Shown in pieces: positions 32,006 through 40,670 of a stretch of DNA of 64,000 bases. Source of the DNA: Archangium violaceum (GTDB taxonomy: Bacteria; Myxococcota; Myxococcia; Myxococcales; Myxococcaceae); assembly GCF_016859125.1 (NCBI RefSeq), contig NZ_CP069338.1:10171501-10235500 (forward strand), written 5' to 3'. Positions within the stretch are counted from its first letter, which is position 1, and each line of letters starts with the position of its first letter. The notes below the pieces were generated by a model. The model was given only the letters and a program-made list of their open reading frames with translations, did not search any database and was not told where the DNA came from. The position numbers and the translations under genes were made by a program.

Positions 32006-35000
32006 CTAACCCGGAAGCGCGGAGGCGAGCGGCTCCAGCTGCTGCACCTTCACATTCGTGACCTTCCCCGTCTTCTCCAGCGTCCCCTGCCCCACCAGGA
32101 ACAGCGCGCCATGGATGTCCTTGCGGAATCGCGCGTACGCATCCGGTGGCACCACCAGGTTCGCGATCCCCGTCTCATCCTCGAGTGACAGGAAGCAGAA
32201 TCCCTTCGCCGTCGGTGGCATCTGCCGGCAGATGAGCATCCCTCCTACCGCCACACGGGCTCCCGCTCGCACCCGCTCCAGACCCGCCGCCGTCACCGCG
32301 CCTCGCTTGCGCAGCACCGGCCGCAGCAGCTCCAGCGGGTGCTTCTCCAGCGACACGCCCACCGTCTCGAAGTCCTTGCTCACCCGCTCCGCCACGTTCA
32401 TCTGGGGCAGTTCCACCTGCGTCCCGTCCATCGCCATCCCGAAGAACAGGTCCGTCTCCTCCAGCGGGCCCAGCGCCTGGATCTCCCACAACGCGTCCCG
32501 CCGTGAGCCGCTGAGGCTCCCCAGTGCCCCCGACAGCGCCAGACGAGCCAGCTCGTGCCGGGGCGTCCTCGTCCGTCGGGCCAGCTCTCCGATGCTCGCG
32601 TAGCGCACGCCCTGCCGTGCCGACTCCACCCTCCGTCCCGCTGCCTCCTGGAGCCCTCGCACCATTCGCAGGCCCAGCCGCAGTGCCCCCCCCTCCTCCA
32701 TCGTGCAGTCCCACCCCGAGTGGTTCACGTCCACGCCCAGCACCTTCACGCCGTGCCGCTGCGCGTCCGCCACCAACGTGTGCGGTGCGTAGAAGCCCAT
32801 CGGCTGCGAGTTCAGCAGCGCCGCCGTGAACGCCGCCGGGTAGTGGCACTTCAGCCACGCCGAGGCGTACGCCAGCAGCGCGAAGCTCGCCGAGTGGCTC
32901 TCCGGGAAGCCGTAGTGCGCGAACCCTCGGAACTGGCGGAACAGCGTGTCCACGTACTCGGGCGTGTACCCCCGCGCCACTCCGCCCTCCACGAAGCGCT
33001 TGTGGAACGGCCCCAGCCGCTCCTCCGCTCGCTTGTGTGACAGCGCCCGCCGCAGTCCGTCCGCCTCCGCAGGAGTGAAGCCCGCCACCGCCATCGCCAG
33101 CTTCATCGCCTGCTCCTGGAAGAGCGGCACCCCCAGGGTCTTCCGCAGAATCCGCTTCACGTCCTCCGACGGATACTCCACCGGCTCCCGCCCCTCGCGC
33201 CTTCGCAGGTACGGGTGCACCATGTCCCCCACGATCGGCCCCGGCCGGATGAGGGCGATCTCCACCACCAGATCGTAGAAGCACCGAGGCTTCAGCCTCG
33301 GCAGCATGTTCATCTGCGCCCGGCTCTCGATCTGGAACACCCCGATCGAGTCCGCGTTGCACAGCATCTCGTAGACCGCCGGGTCCTCCGCTGGAATCGT
33401 GGCCAGCGACAGCTCGCGCCCGTGGTGCTCCTTGATCAGCGCCAGGCACTTCGCCAGCGCCGTCAGCATCCCGAGCCCCAGCAGATCCACCTTCAGGACT
33501 CCCACCGCCTCCAGGTCGTCCTTCTCCCACTGCACCACCGTGCGGCCCTTCATCGCCGCGTTCTCCACCGGGATCATCTCCACCAGCGGCTCACGGGTGA
33601 TCACGAAGCCGCCCACGTGGATGGAGAGGTGCCTCGGAAAGCCCTCGATCTCCGTCGCCAGCGCGAGCGTCTGCCTCACCCGCCGGTCATCCACCGACAG
33701 CCCCACCTCCTTCAGCAGCTCCGGCCCCATCTCGCCGCCATGCGAGCCCGCCGTCTTCGCCAGCCGGTCCACCTGGTCCAGCGACAGCCCGAGCGCCTTG
33801 CCCACCTCGCGCAGCGCCAGCCTCCCCCGGTAGCAGATGACCTCGCACACCATCCCCGCGCGGTGCCGGCCGTGCTTCTCGTAGACGTACTGCAGCACCT
33901 CCTCGCGCCGCTCGTGCTCGAAGTCCACGTCGATGTCCGGCGGCTCCTTGCGCTCCATGCTCAGGAAGCGCTCGAAGAGCAGCCCCATCCGTACCGGATC
34001 GATCGCCGTGACTCCCAGCGCGTAGCAGACCGCCGAGTTCGCCGCGCTTCCCCGCCCCTGGCACAGAATCCCCCGCGAGCGCGCGAACCGGACGATGTCC
34101 CAGATGGCCAGGAAGTACCCGGCGAAATCCAGGGCCGCGATGAGCTTCAGCTCGTGCTCGATCTGCTTCACCACCTCGGGCGGAACGCCTCCCGGGTAGC
34201 GCACCTGGAGGCCCTGGTACGTCAGCTCGCGCAGCCAGCTCGACGTCGAGTGTCCCGGCGGCAGGTCCTGCTCCGAGAAGTGGTAGCGCAGCCCGTCCAG
34301 CGTCGCGTGGCAGCGGCCCGCCAGCTCCAGCGTGCGCTCGAGCGCCTCCGGGCAGTCCGCGAACAGGCGCGCCATCTCCTCCGGCCCCTTCAGCGTCCGC
34401 TCCGCGTTGGGCAGCCGCCGCGTCCCGAGCTGCCCCAGTGTCGTCTTGTACCGGATGGCCGTGAGCACGTCCTGCAGCGGCTGGCGGCTCCGGTCGTGCG
34501 TGTGCACGTCGTTGTGCGCGCACAGGGGCGCTCCGAGATCCTTCGCCAGGGCCTTCGCCTGCGCCACCCGCGCCTCGTCTCCCGAGGACAGTGAGCGGGA
34601 GACGCCCACGTAGAAGCGCTCCGGGAAGGCCTCCGCCAGCGGTGCCACTCGCTCCACGGGGACCGGGTGCGGAAGCAATGCCAGGAGGCCCTCGTTGCCC
34701 TCGGCCAGCTCGCGCCAGGGCAGGCCCGCCTCCCCCTTGGGGTGCAGCATCCGGCTCTTCGAGATGAGCCGGCTGAGGTTCGCGTAGCCCCTCGCGTCCT
34801 GCGCGTACACCACCACCCTCGGGCCATCCATCAGCGTCAGCTCGCTGGCCAGCAGGAACTTGATGCCCGCGTCCCTCGCCGCCAGGTGCGCCTTCACCGC
34901 CCCGTACAGCCCGTCCCCGTCCGCGAGCGCCACCGCGGCCAGTCCCCGCTCCGCGGCGGCCTGGATCAGTTCCTCGGGGTGCGAGGCCCCGCGTAGAAAC

Positions 35001-35044
35001 GAGAAGTTCGACCGGCAGACCAGCTCCGCGTACACGTCCGCCAC
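32006..35044 (-). CDS. dnaE2: error-prone DNA polymerase DnaE2
   Basis: The 1012-residue C-family polymerase begins (about residue 5) YAELVCRSNFSFLRGASHPE, the DnaE2 PHP-domain start. The polymerase core has the palm acid motif PPDIDVDFEHERREEVLQYV (three Asp of the active site region). Downstream are GRGSAANSAVCYALG and FAHYGFPESHSASFALLAYA, diagnostic of the DnaE2 branch. An OB-fold near the end (VAVGGMLICRQMPPTAKGFC, then FLSLEDETGIANLVV) completes it. It performs translesion and mutagenic synthesis in the SOS response, usually with ImuA/ImuB, which are not in this window. The start may be GTG at 35044 or GTG at 35035. A candidate LexA site lies at 35049-35065, immediately upstream. Confidence 0.95.
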   Translation of the reverse strand: MADVYAELVCRSNFSFLRGASHPEELIQAAAERGLAAVALADGDGLYGAVKAHLAARDAGIKFLLASELTLMDGPRVVVYAQDARGYANLSRLISKSRMLHPKGEAGLPWRELAEGNEGLLALLPHPVPVERVAPLAEAFPERFYVGVSRSLSSGDEARVAQAKALAKDLGAPLCAHNDVHTHDRSRQPLQDVLTAIRYKTTLGQLGTRRLPNAERTLKGPEEMARLFADCPEALERTLELAGRCHATLDGLRYHFSEQDLPPGHSTSSWLRELTYQGLQVRYPGGVPPEVVKQIEHELKLIAALDFAGYFLAIWDIVRFARSRGILCQGRGSAANSAVCYALGVTAIDPVRMGLLFERFLSMERKEPPDIDVDFEHERREEVLQYVYEKHGRHRAGMVCEVICYRGRLALREVGKALGLSLDQVDRLAKTAGSHGGEMGPELLKEVGLSVDDRRVRQTLALATEIEGFPRHLSIHVGGFVITREPLVEMIPVENAAMKGRTVVQWEKDDLEAVGVLKVDLLGLGMLTALAKCLALIKEHHGRELSLATIPAEDPAVYEMLCNADSIGVFQIESRAQMNMLPRLKPRCFYDLVVEIALIRPGPIVGDMVHPYLRRREGREPVEYPSEDVKRILRKTLGVPLFQEQAMKLAMAVAGFTPAEADGLRRALSHKRAEERLGPFHKRFVEGGVARGYTPEYVDTLFRQFRGFAHYGFPESHSASFALLAYASAWLKCHYPAAFTAALLNSQPMGFYAPHTLVADAQRHGVKVLGVDVNHSGWDCTMEEGGALRLGLRMVRGLQEAAGRRVESARQGVRYASIGELARRTRTPRHELARLALSGALGSLSGSRRDALWEIQALGPLEETDLFFGMAMDGTQVELPQMNVAERVSKDFETVGVSLEKHPLELLRPVLRKRGAVTAAGLERVRAGARVAVGGMLICRQMPPTAKGFCFLSLEDETGIANLVVPPDAYARFRKDIHGALFLVGQGTLEKTGKVTNVKVQQLEPLASALPG

Positions 35045-35048
35045 CCTA

Positions 35049-35065
35049 CTGAGCAGCCGTTCAGG
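35049..35065. promoter_or_regulatory. candidate LexA box upstream of dnaE2
   Basis: CTGAGCAGCCGTTCAGG matches 15 of 17 positions of the LexA box I recall for Myxococcus xanthus (CTRHAMRYBYGTTCAGS). It lies 5 bases upstream of the first possible dnaE2 start, where bound LexA would block transcription. dnaE2 genes are LexA targets in many bacteria, which supports the call. Confidence 0.5.
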
Positions 35066-35193
35066 CGGAAGGTCCGCCCCGGTAGGTATGTTCTGTCTAC
35101 CCGCTGTGTCTCGTCACTTTGGAGGTGAGCTCCCACCGCGTGACCTTCTCGTGAAGTGAGCGCGTGGGTGGGAACCCGAGACGTCTGATCCAG

Positions 35194-35229
35194 ACCCTCA
35201 CCCCGACCCTCTCCCAGAGGGAGAGGGAG
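35194..35229. repeat. REP-like intergenic palindromic repeat, copy 2
   Basis: The same unit as at 29764-29798, differing at one base in the lead (CCCCGACCC against CCCCGGCCC), with stem CCCTCTCCC-AGA-GGGAGAGGG at 35207-35227. It lies between dnaE2 (minus) and the DUF3142 gene (plus). Confidence 0.7.
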
Positions 35230-35279
35230 TGGATGCGAAGATGCTCGGGTGGATGTTCGATCGTTGATAGGGTTCGACC

Positions 35280-36401
35280 GTGTCCTCGATTCGGCGACGC
35301 GCTTGGGGGTGGGGCTGCGTGCTGCTCCTCGTGCTCGGACTCTCGTGCACGCGGGGAGACCCGTCATTACCTCGCGCCCTCATCCACGAAACCTACGTCT
35401 GGCAGCGTGACTGGAGCCCGGAACTGGTCCAGGCCGTCGCGGAGGCTCCTTCGGAGTTGAGTGCGCTCCGTGTGTTGGCGCGCGAACGCTCGGGGCCGGC
35501 GCGGATCCCGGTGGATGTGGCGGTGGACGTGGAGGCCCTGGCACGCAGCGGCCGCGAGGTGGTGGCGGTGATGCGGGTGGATGGCACGGCGCCGCTCGAG
35601 GGTATTTCCCTCCAGGAGGTCGCCACGCATGCGCGGGCCTGGCGGGCCAGGGGCGTGCGCGTCCGAGGCATCGAGCTCGATCATGACTGTGCCACCGCCG
35701 CGCTGGCCGATTACGCGGATTGGCTGGCGCGCGAGCGAACGGCACTCGGGGAGATGGCGCTCTCCATCACGGCACTGCCCACATGGAGCACCTCGCCAGC
35801 GCTCGCCCGGCTGGTCTCCGTTCCCGACGGCATCGTGCTCCAGGTGCACGCCGTGCGCGCGCCCACGCTCTTCACGCCCGAGGAGGCCCGGGGCTTCACC
35901 GAGGCCTGGGCCCGCGCCACCGGCCGCCCCTTCCTCGTGGCGCTCCCCACCTACCGCGTGCGACTGCGCGAGGGGACGCGCCTGTCCGCGGAGCCGCGAG
36001 ACGTGGCCCGCTTCCTCGCTGGCCTGCGCGAACGCCCCGTGGAGGGTGTCGCCGGCATCATCTGGTTCCGGCTCGGCCACCGGGGGGATCCGGACGCCTG
36101 GAGCCTCCCCACGCTCGCGGCGGTGGTGCGGGGTGAATCTCTCGCCCCGCGGCTCGTCCCTCGCCTCGTGGATGCAGGGGGAGGCACTCTGGACATCGTC
36201 ATCGAGAACACGGGCCGCGTGGATGCCGAGGCTCCCGCGCGCCTCTCCCTTTCCGGAAATCTCGAGGTCCTCGATGGAGTGGGTGGCTACTCCCCCCAGG
36301 GGACCTCGCTCGTGGCGCGCATGCCTCCCCGCCTGCGCGTGGGAGAGCGCCGTGTCATCGGCTTCGTGCGGGGAACCGAGGTGACCCTTGCTGCTCCGTA
36401 G
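35280..36401 (+). CDS. DUF3142 domain lipoprotein
   Basis: The 373-residue protein has a lipoprotein-type N-terminus (GCVLLLVLGLSCTRGD, Cys near residue 23). A domain opening with HETYVWQRDWSPELVQAVAE follows, the hallmark of DUF3142. Then come LSALRVLARERSG, VDGTAPLEGISLQEV, GIELDHDCATAALADYADWL (a beta-strand ending in acidic residues, as in TIM-barrel glycosidase-like folds) and GIIWFRLGHRGDPDAWSL. The C-terminal 80 residues are beta-rich and may be a separate domain. Function is unknown; the barrel-like acidic strand suggests a sugar-related role, as inference. The start is a GTG at 35280. It overlaps the next gene by 14 bases, so the two form a unit. Confidence 0.82.
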   Translation: MSSIRRRAWGWGCVLLLVLGLSCTRGDPSLPRALIHETYVWQRDWSPELVQAVAEAPSELSALRVLARERSGPARIPVDVAVDVEALARSGREVVAVMRVDGTAPLEGISLQEVATHARAWRARGVRVRGIELDHDCATAALADYADWLARERTALGEMALSITALPTWSTSPALARLVSVPDGIVLQVHAVRAPTLFTPEEARGFTEAWARATGRPFLVALPTYRVRLREGTRLSAEPRDVARFLAGLRERPVEGVAGIIWFRLGHRGDPDAWSLPTLAAVVRGESLAPRLVPRLVDAGGGTLDIVIENTGRVDAEAPARLSLSGNLEVLDGVGGYSPQGTSLVARMPPRLRVGERRVIGFVRGTEVTLAAP

Positions 36402-38430
36402 CATATCGACGTGTCTGGCTCTCTTGATGTTGCTGACGCCCGTGCGCCGCGCGCACGCCTGCGGCCCCGACTTCCCACCCGAATTGCTGAGCGACAGGCT
36501 CGGAACGCTGGCGGAGCTGCCGGACGGCCTCTTCATGCTCGAGGTGTCACGACTGCTGCCAAAGCCAGCGGATACCTTCCTCGTGGTCGAGAGCTACCCG
36601 GAGCCGGAAGGAGCTCGGACAGGAGGCGGAGCCCGCGAGACGGCGTTGTACGAGGCCGGCGCGAAGGCCTTCCACGCGGGGGACTGGGAGGAAGCCCGGG
36701 CCCGCTTCCTCGAGGTGCTCACGCTGCCCGCCGAGGAGCGCCGACGCTTCTCCACCTTCGCGGCTTTCATGTTGGGGCGGACGGCGCACTCGGCACCGGA
36801 GGCGCGGCTGCACTTCAGCCAGGTGCGTGAGCTGGTCCGCCAGGGGTTCGAGGATCCACTCGGCCTGGCGGTGGCGAGCCTCGGCGAGGAGGCACGGGTG
36901 CTCCTGAATGAGGGTGATGACACGGGCGCCATCCGGCTCTACGCGGAGCAAGCGGCCCACCGAAGTGTGAGCGGACAGGCCTCGCTGCTGTTCGTCGCCC
37001 GGAAGCTCGCCCTTGATGAAACACGCCTGCGAAAGGCACTGCGGGATCCCCTGGCGCAGCGCCTGCTCACGACCTACGCCTGGACGCGCGCGAAGGAGAC
37101 GGTGTGGGTGGACGGTGAGGCTCAAAGCTCCCCGATGCCTCGGCTGCTGGAAGCACTCGCGGCGGTGCCTGGACTGGCGGGGGCGGACCGGCTCGCGGCG
37201 AGTGCCTGGCAGGCGGGACGCTTCGACCTGGCCGAGCGCTTCGCCGGGCAGGAGAAGACCGCGCTGGACGCGTGGGTCAGGGCGAAGCTGGCGCTGCGGC
37301 GTGGGGACCGGCCGTTGGCGGAGCAGTGCCTCGCGGAAGCCGCACAGGGGTACCCCGAAGCGGAAGACTGGTCTCGCAAGGAGCTCGACGAGCATCCCCA
37401 GCGGCCACGGGCGCGGGTGGAGGGGGAACGGACCCTGCTCGCACTCGCGCAGGGTGACTTCCAGCAGGCAGCGGAGCACGCCCTGGCGAGCTGTTCCTGG
37501 GAGGACCTCGCCTACATCGCCGAGCGCGTGCTGACGGTGGAGGAGCTCCAGCGGTTCCTGGCGGACCATGCCTCCGATCCGGCGGGCCGGTGCGCTCCCG
37601 AGCTCTCGTCCCTTCTGAAGTACGAGACCCACGACAAGACGGACGAGGACCCGAACGCGCGCCTGCGGGTGCTGCTCGGACGGCGCTTGTTGCGGAGCGG
37701 GCGTGGCCATGAGGCGCAGGCGTTCTTCCGAGGCACGCGGTGGGAGGAGCCCGCGCGCAAGTACGTGGAGGCACTCGACCAGGCCCAATCCGCCTGGAGC
37801 GACGTGGATGAGGCACAGGCGCTCTATTCCGCGGCGCGGCTCGCGCGCACCCAGGGCCTCGAGCTCCTGGGCACCGAGCTCACACCGGACTGGGGCTACA
37901 TGAAGGGGTTCTTCGACCCGGGAACGTGGCGCCCAGAGATGCGGCAGCACATCGAGGTGACCCCGGCACGAATCGCGCTGAAGGACGTCCCGGTCACCAC
38001 GGAGGCCGAGAAGGATCGCTGCTCGGCCCACGCGCCTCCGCACCCGCTGAGATTCCACTACCGCTCCACGGCGGCGGACCTGGCCGAGAAGGCGGCGGAG
38101 TTGGTGCCACCCCGAAGCCAGGCATACGCGGCGCTCCTCTGCCATGCCGCGCGGTTCGTCTCGCGCACCGACCCGGAGCGGGTCCAGCGGCTCTGGCGTA
38201 CCTATGTGAAGCGGGGGGCCTTCGTCCCCGAGGTCTCACAGTTCGGCCAGAGCTGCCCGGAGCCGGACTTCGAGCGGCTTCGAAACCAGAAGCTCACCCT
38301 GCGGTGGCCGGCCCGGCGGCTGAGTACGCTGGCGATGGTGGGCGGCGGAATGCTGCTGCCCGTGGCGGGTGCCTTCTTCTTCGTGCGCCGCAGACGGCGG
38401 GAGACGAAGAGTCAGGGGAGCGGGAAGTAG
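36388..38430 (+). CDS. exported TPR-like protein with C-terminal membrane anchor, DUF3142 partner
   Basis: The 680-residue product starts at TTG 36388 (GAGGTG 5 bases upstream) with a signal sequence (STCLALLMLLTPVRRAHA) followed at once by CGPDFPPELL. The body is helical and repeat-like (ALYEAGAKAFHAGDWEEARA, RFLEVLTLPAEERR, AEQAAHRSVSGQASLLFVAR), as in TPR/SEL1 solenoids. A single membrane helix near the end (LAMVGGGMLLPVAGAFFFVR) is followed by a basic tail (RRRRETKSQGSGK), giving an exported domain and a short cytoplasmic tail. It overlaps the DUF3142 gene by 14 bases. I do not recognise a named family; DUF3142 genes often have such a partner, so a shared envelope function is inferred. 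Confidence 0.8.
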   Translation: MLLRSISTCLALLMLLTPVRRAHACGPDFPPELLSDRLGTLAELPDGLFMLEVSRLLPKPADTFLVVESYPEPEGARTGGGARETALYEAGAKAFHAGDWEEARARFLEVLTLPAEERRRFSTFAAFMLGRTAHSAPEARLHFSQVRELVRQGFEDPLGLAVASLGEEARVLLNEGDDTGAIRLYAEQAAHRSVSGQASLLFVARKLALDETRLRKALRDPLAQRLLTTYAWTRAKETVWVDGEAQSSPMPRLLEALAAVPGLAGADRLAASAWQAGRFDLAERFAGQEKTALDAWVRAKLALRRGDRPLAEQCLAEAAQGYPEAEDWSRKELDEHPQRPRARVEGERTLLALAQGDFQQAAEHALASCSWEDLAYIAERVLTVEELQRFLADHASDPAGRCAPELSSLLKYETHDKTDEDPNARLRVLLGRRLLRSGRGHEAQAFFRGTRWEEPARKYVEALDQAQSAWSDVDEAQALYSAARLARTQGLELLGTELTPDWGYMKGFFDPGTWRPEMRQHIEVTPARIALKDVPVTTEAEKDRCSAHAPPHPLRFHYRSTAADLAEKAAELVPPRSQAYAALLCHAARFVSRTDPERVQRLWRTYVKRGAFVPEVSQFGQSCPEPDFERLRNQKLTLRWPARRLSTLAMVGGGMLLPVAGAFFFVRRRRRETKSQGSGK

Positions 38431-39220
38431 CCCCCCGCCCTCAGCGGATGCTTCCCGTTTCGATCGCCCGTGCAGAAGAGTGACAGCACGTAGTGGAACG
38501 CGATTCCACTCGTGTCCCGCCCGCTCTTCTGTGCGTACCGCGCCACCAGTTCCTCGCGCGCCAGGTTGCCCGGCAGCATCGTCGGTCCGAACGGCAACGC
38601 GAGCCGCTCCTCGGGATCCTTGGCCTCGGCCCAGTACGCCAGCGCCATCCCCAGGTCCGATAGCGGCTCGCCGATCGTCGCCATCTCCCAGTCCAGCACC
38701 GCCCGGATGCTCGGGAGCCGCTCCGCATCCAACACCAGGTTGTCGTATTTGTAGTCGTTGTGGATCAGCGTCGGCGCCAGCTCCGCCGGGAGGTGTCCGG
38801 CCAGCCACTTCGCCACCTGCTCCATCTCGGGGATGTCGTCCGTCTTCGCCTTGCCCCGTAGCGCTCCGTCCACCCCGCCACCTGCCGGCCCAGGTACCCC
38901 TCCGGCTTCCCGAGCTCCGCCGCGCGCCAGTCCACCGCGTGCAGGTCGACCAGGTTGTCCACGAAGTTCTCCGACAGCTTCCGCATCAGCTCCGGCGTCA
39001 GCTCCAGTCCCTTCGGGGGCTTCGCGCGGATGATGACCCCGCGCACCCGCTCCATCACATAGAAGGTCACCCCCATGGGTGACTCGTTCTCGCCACACAA
39101 CACCAGAGGCCGAGGCACCTTCGGGTACACCGGCAGGAGCCCGCTGAGGAGCCACGAGACATCCAGTTCCTCGCCCGGACGCACCGCCCTCGTCCGGTCC
39201 ATCCAGTCTGGCGTGCTCAT
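38412..39220 (-). pseudogene. APH-family phosphotransferase, pseudogene
   Basis: The N-terminal frame (39220 downwards) reads MSTPDWMDRTRAVRPGEELD and continues VTFYVMERVRGVIIRA and DLHAVDWRAAELGKPEGYLG. It then goes out of frame near 38860, after GWTERYGA. A second frame resumes the family with KTDDIPEMEQVAKWLAGHLP, the catalytic LIHNDYKYDNLVLD and VLDWEMATIGEPLSDLGMAL. Compared with the intact paralogue at 58424-59500, about 45 residues holding the N-lobe nucleotide-binding strands are missing between GEELD and VYPKVP, and the C-terminus diverges after VLSLF. So there is an internal deletion, a frameshift and a changed end. The last 19 bases overlap the convergent gene. Confidence 0.8.
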
Positions 39221-39257
39221 TGCGCCCTCCCCTTCTTCGGACCCCGATGCTCCGGGC

Positions 39258-40082
39258 TCAACCCACCTGGCGCGACCCGGAGGACACTTCTTCCAGGAAG
39301 CTCACCAGCGCGGCGTTCACCAACTCCGGCTCCTCCACCGACGAGGTGTGCCCACCGCGCGGCAGCTTCACCAGCCTTGAGCCCGCGATGGCCGCGTGGA
39401 TGCGCTCGGCCTTGGCCGGCACCGTGGCCACGTCCTCCGCGCCCACCAGCACCAGCGTTGGCGTCTTGATGCGAGACAGCTCCTCGTACACCCCACGCCG
39501 GCGGATGACGCCGTTCACCGCGCGCCAGATGTCACGCCGGTTCTCCATCAGCCGGCGCCGCCACTCGGCCCGCTCCACCGACCGCGCCGGATCCTCCAGG
39601 AACGTGCGGCCGAACATGATGCGCATCACCCGGTCCGCCACCAACCTCAGCCCCAACCAGCGGGCGGTGAAGTTGAGAGCCTTGTAGCGCGGCACGTTCT
39701 CCTCCGGCTCCGGGTCCGCCGAAGTCTCCATCAGGATCAGCGAGAGCAGCAGGTCCGGCCGCCGCGCCGCCATCCGCATTCCCACGAAGCCGCCCATGGA
39801 CAGCCCCGCGAAGTGGCACGGCCCCGCGCCCAGCTTCTCGATGAGGCCCACCGCGTCCGCGTACACCGTCTCCATGTCCACGGTGTCCACCTTCCACACG
39901 TCACTCTGGCCCTGGCCACGGTGATCGAAGGCGATGCAGCGGTAGCGGTCCTTCAGCGCCGCCACCTGTTTGTCGAACATCCGGCAGTTCCACAGCAGGC
40001 CATGGCTGAACACGAGGGGCTCTCCCGAGCCGCCCGAGTCTTCGTAATAGAGGCGGGTACCGTTGACGTTCAGGAAGGGCAT
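39258..40082 (-). CDS. alpha/beta hydrolase
   Basis: The 274-residue protein is a classic alpha/beta hydrolase of the 3-oxoadipate enol-lactonase/epoxide-hydrolase-like type. It has MPFLNVNGTRLYYEDSGGSG, oxyanion VFSHGLLWNCRMF, IAFDHRGQGQSD, nucleophile GLSMGGFVGM (Ser about residue 93), Asp in LVLVGAEDVATVP and His in LPRGGHTSSVE. A helical lid of about 70 residues (YKALNFTARWLGLRLVADRV) covers the site. The substrate is undetermined. GGAG precedes the ATG at 40082. It sits 37 bases downstream of the phosphotransferase pseudogene on the same strand and could have shared an operon with it. It diverges from the NfeD gene. Confidence 0.88.
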   Translation of the reverse strand: MPFLNVNGTRLYYEDSGGSGEPLVFSHGLLWNCRMFDKQVAALKDRYRCIAFDHRGQGQSDVWKVDTVDMETVYADAVGLIEKLGAGPCHFAGLSMGGFVGMRMAARRPDLLLSLILMETSADPEPEENVPRYKALNFTARWLGLRLVADRVMRIMFGRTFLEDPARSVERAEWRRRLMENRRDIWRAVNGVIRRRGVYEELSRIKTPTLVLVGAEDVATVPAKAERIHAAIAGSRLVKLPRGGHTSSVEEPELVNAALVSFLEEVSSGSRQVG

Positions 40083-40193
40083 GTTGCGCTCCAGGGTTGG
40101 GGGCTGTTCTACTCCGGAATGTCGGTCACACGGTCACTGTTGTGGCGCCGAGCGTCGGCACGGTGGCAAGCTCCGGGTCGGACAGGAGCATTC

Positions 40194-40670
40194 ATGGACA
40201 TCCATGCCTGGCAATTGTGGATCCTCGCCGCGATCATCGCGGGTTCGCTGGAGATGGCCCTCCCGGGCTTCGTGATGCTCTGGTTCTGTGTGGGGGCGCT
40301 GGTCGCCAGCCTGTCGGCGGCGCTGGGGCTGGACATCAACGTCCAGCTCGCGCTCTTCACGCTCGTCTCGGTGGCGCTCTTCACCGCGTCGCGCACCCTC
40401 TTCAAGAAAGCCTTCATGCGCAACGCATCCACCGTGAAGACGGGTGTGGAGGCGATGGTGGGCCAGGAGGCCGTGGTGACCGAGTCCCTCGTCGAGGGGC
40501 ACGGGGGCACGGTGCGCATCAACGGAGAGCTCTGGTCGGCGCGTCCGCTCGGAGGTCCCGTGGCCGAGGGCGAGCGCGTCATCGTCGAGCAGGTGGAAGG
40601 TTTGAAGCTGTGGGTGCGGCGCCCCTCCGCGTCGCTGGAAGTTCCCCTGAAGAAGAAAGAAGGTCGTTAG
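40194..40670 (+). CDS. NfeD family membrane protein
   Basis: The 158-residue protein has two to three membrane helices at the N-terminus (LWILAAIIAGSLEMALPGFV, MLWFCVGALVASLSAAL, VQLALFTLVSVALFTA). A cytosolic OB-fold follows (GQEAVVTESLVEGHGGTVRI, NGELWSARPLGGPVAEGERV, IVEQVEGLKLWV), the NfeD short-form architecture. NfeD proteins pair with SPFH/stomatin-like proteins and tune membrane microdomains; here the stomatin-like gene starts at the base after its stop, so the pair is textbook. The ATG at 40194 follows CAGGAGCATTC. Confidence 0.92.
   Translation: MDIHAWQLWILAAIIAGSLEMALPGFVMLWFCVGALVASLSAALGLDINVQLALFTLVSVALFTASRTLFKKAFMRNASTVKTGVEAMVGQEAVVTESLVEGHGGTVRINGELWSARPLGGPVAEGERVIVEQVEGLKLWVRRPSASLEVPLKKKEGR

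Noticed and set aside
31831-32061. Short plus-strand ORF after the NAD-kinase-like gene
   Set aside because: No ribosome site, charged low-complexity protein, overlaps the end of dnaE2.
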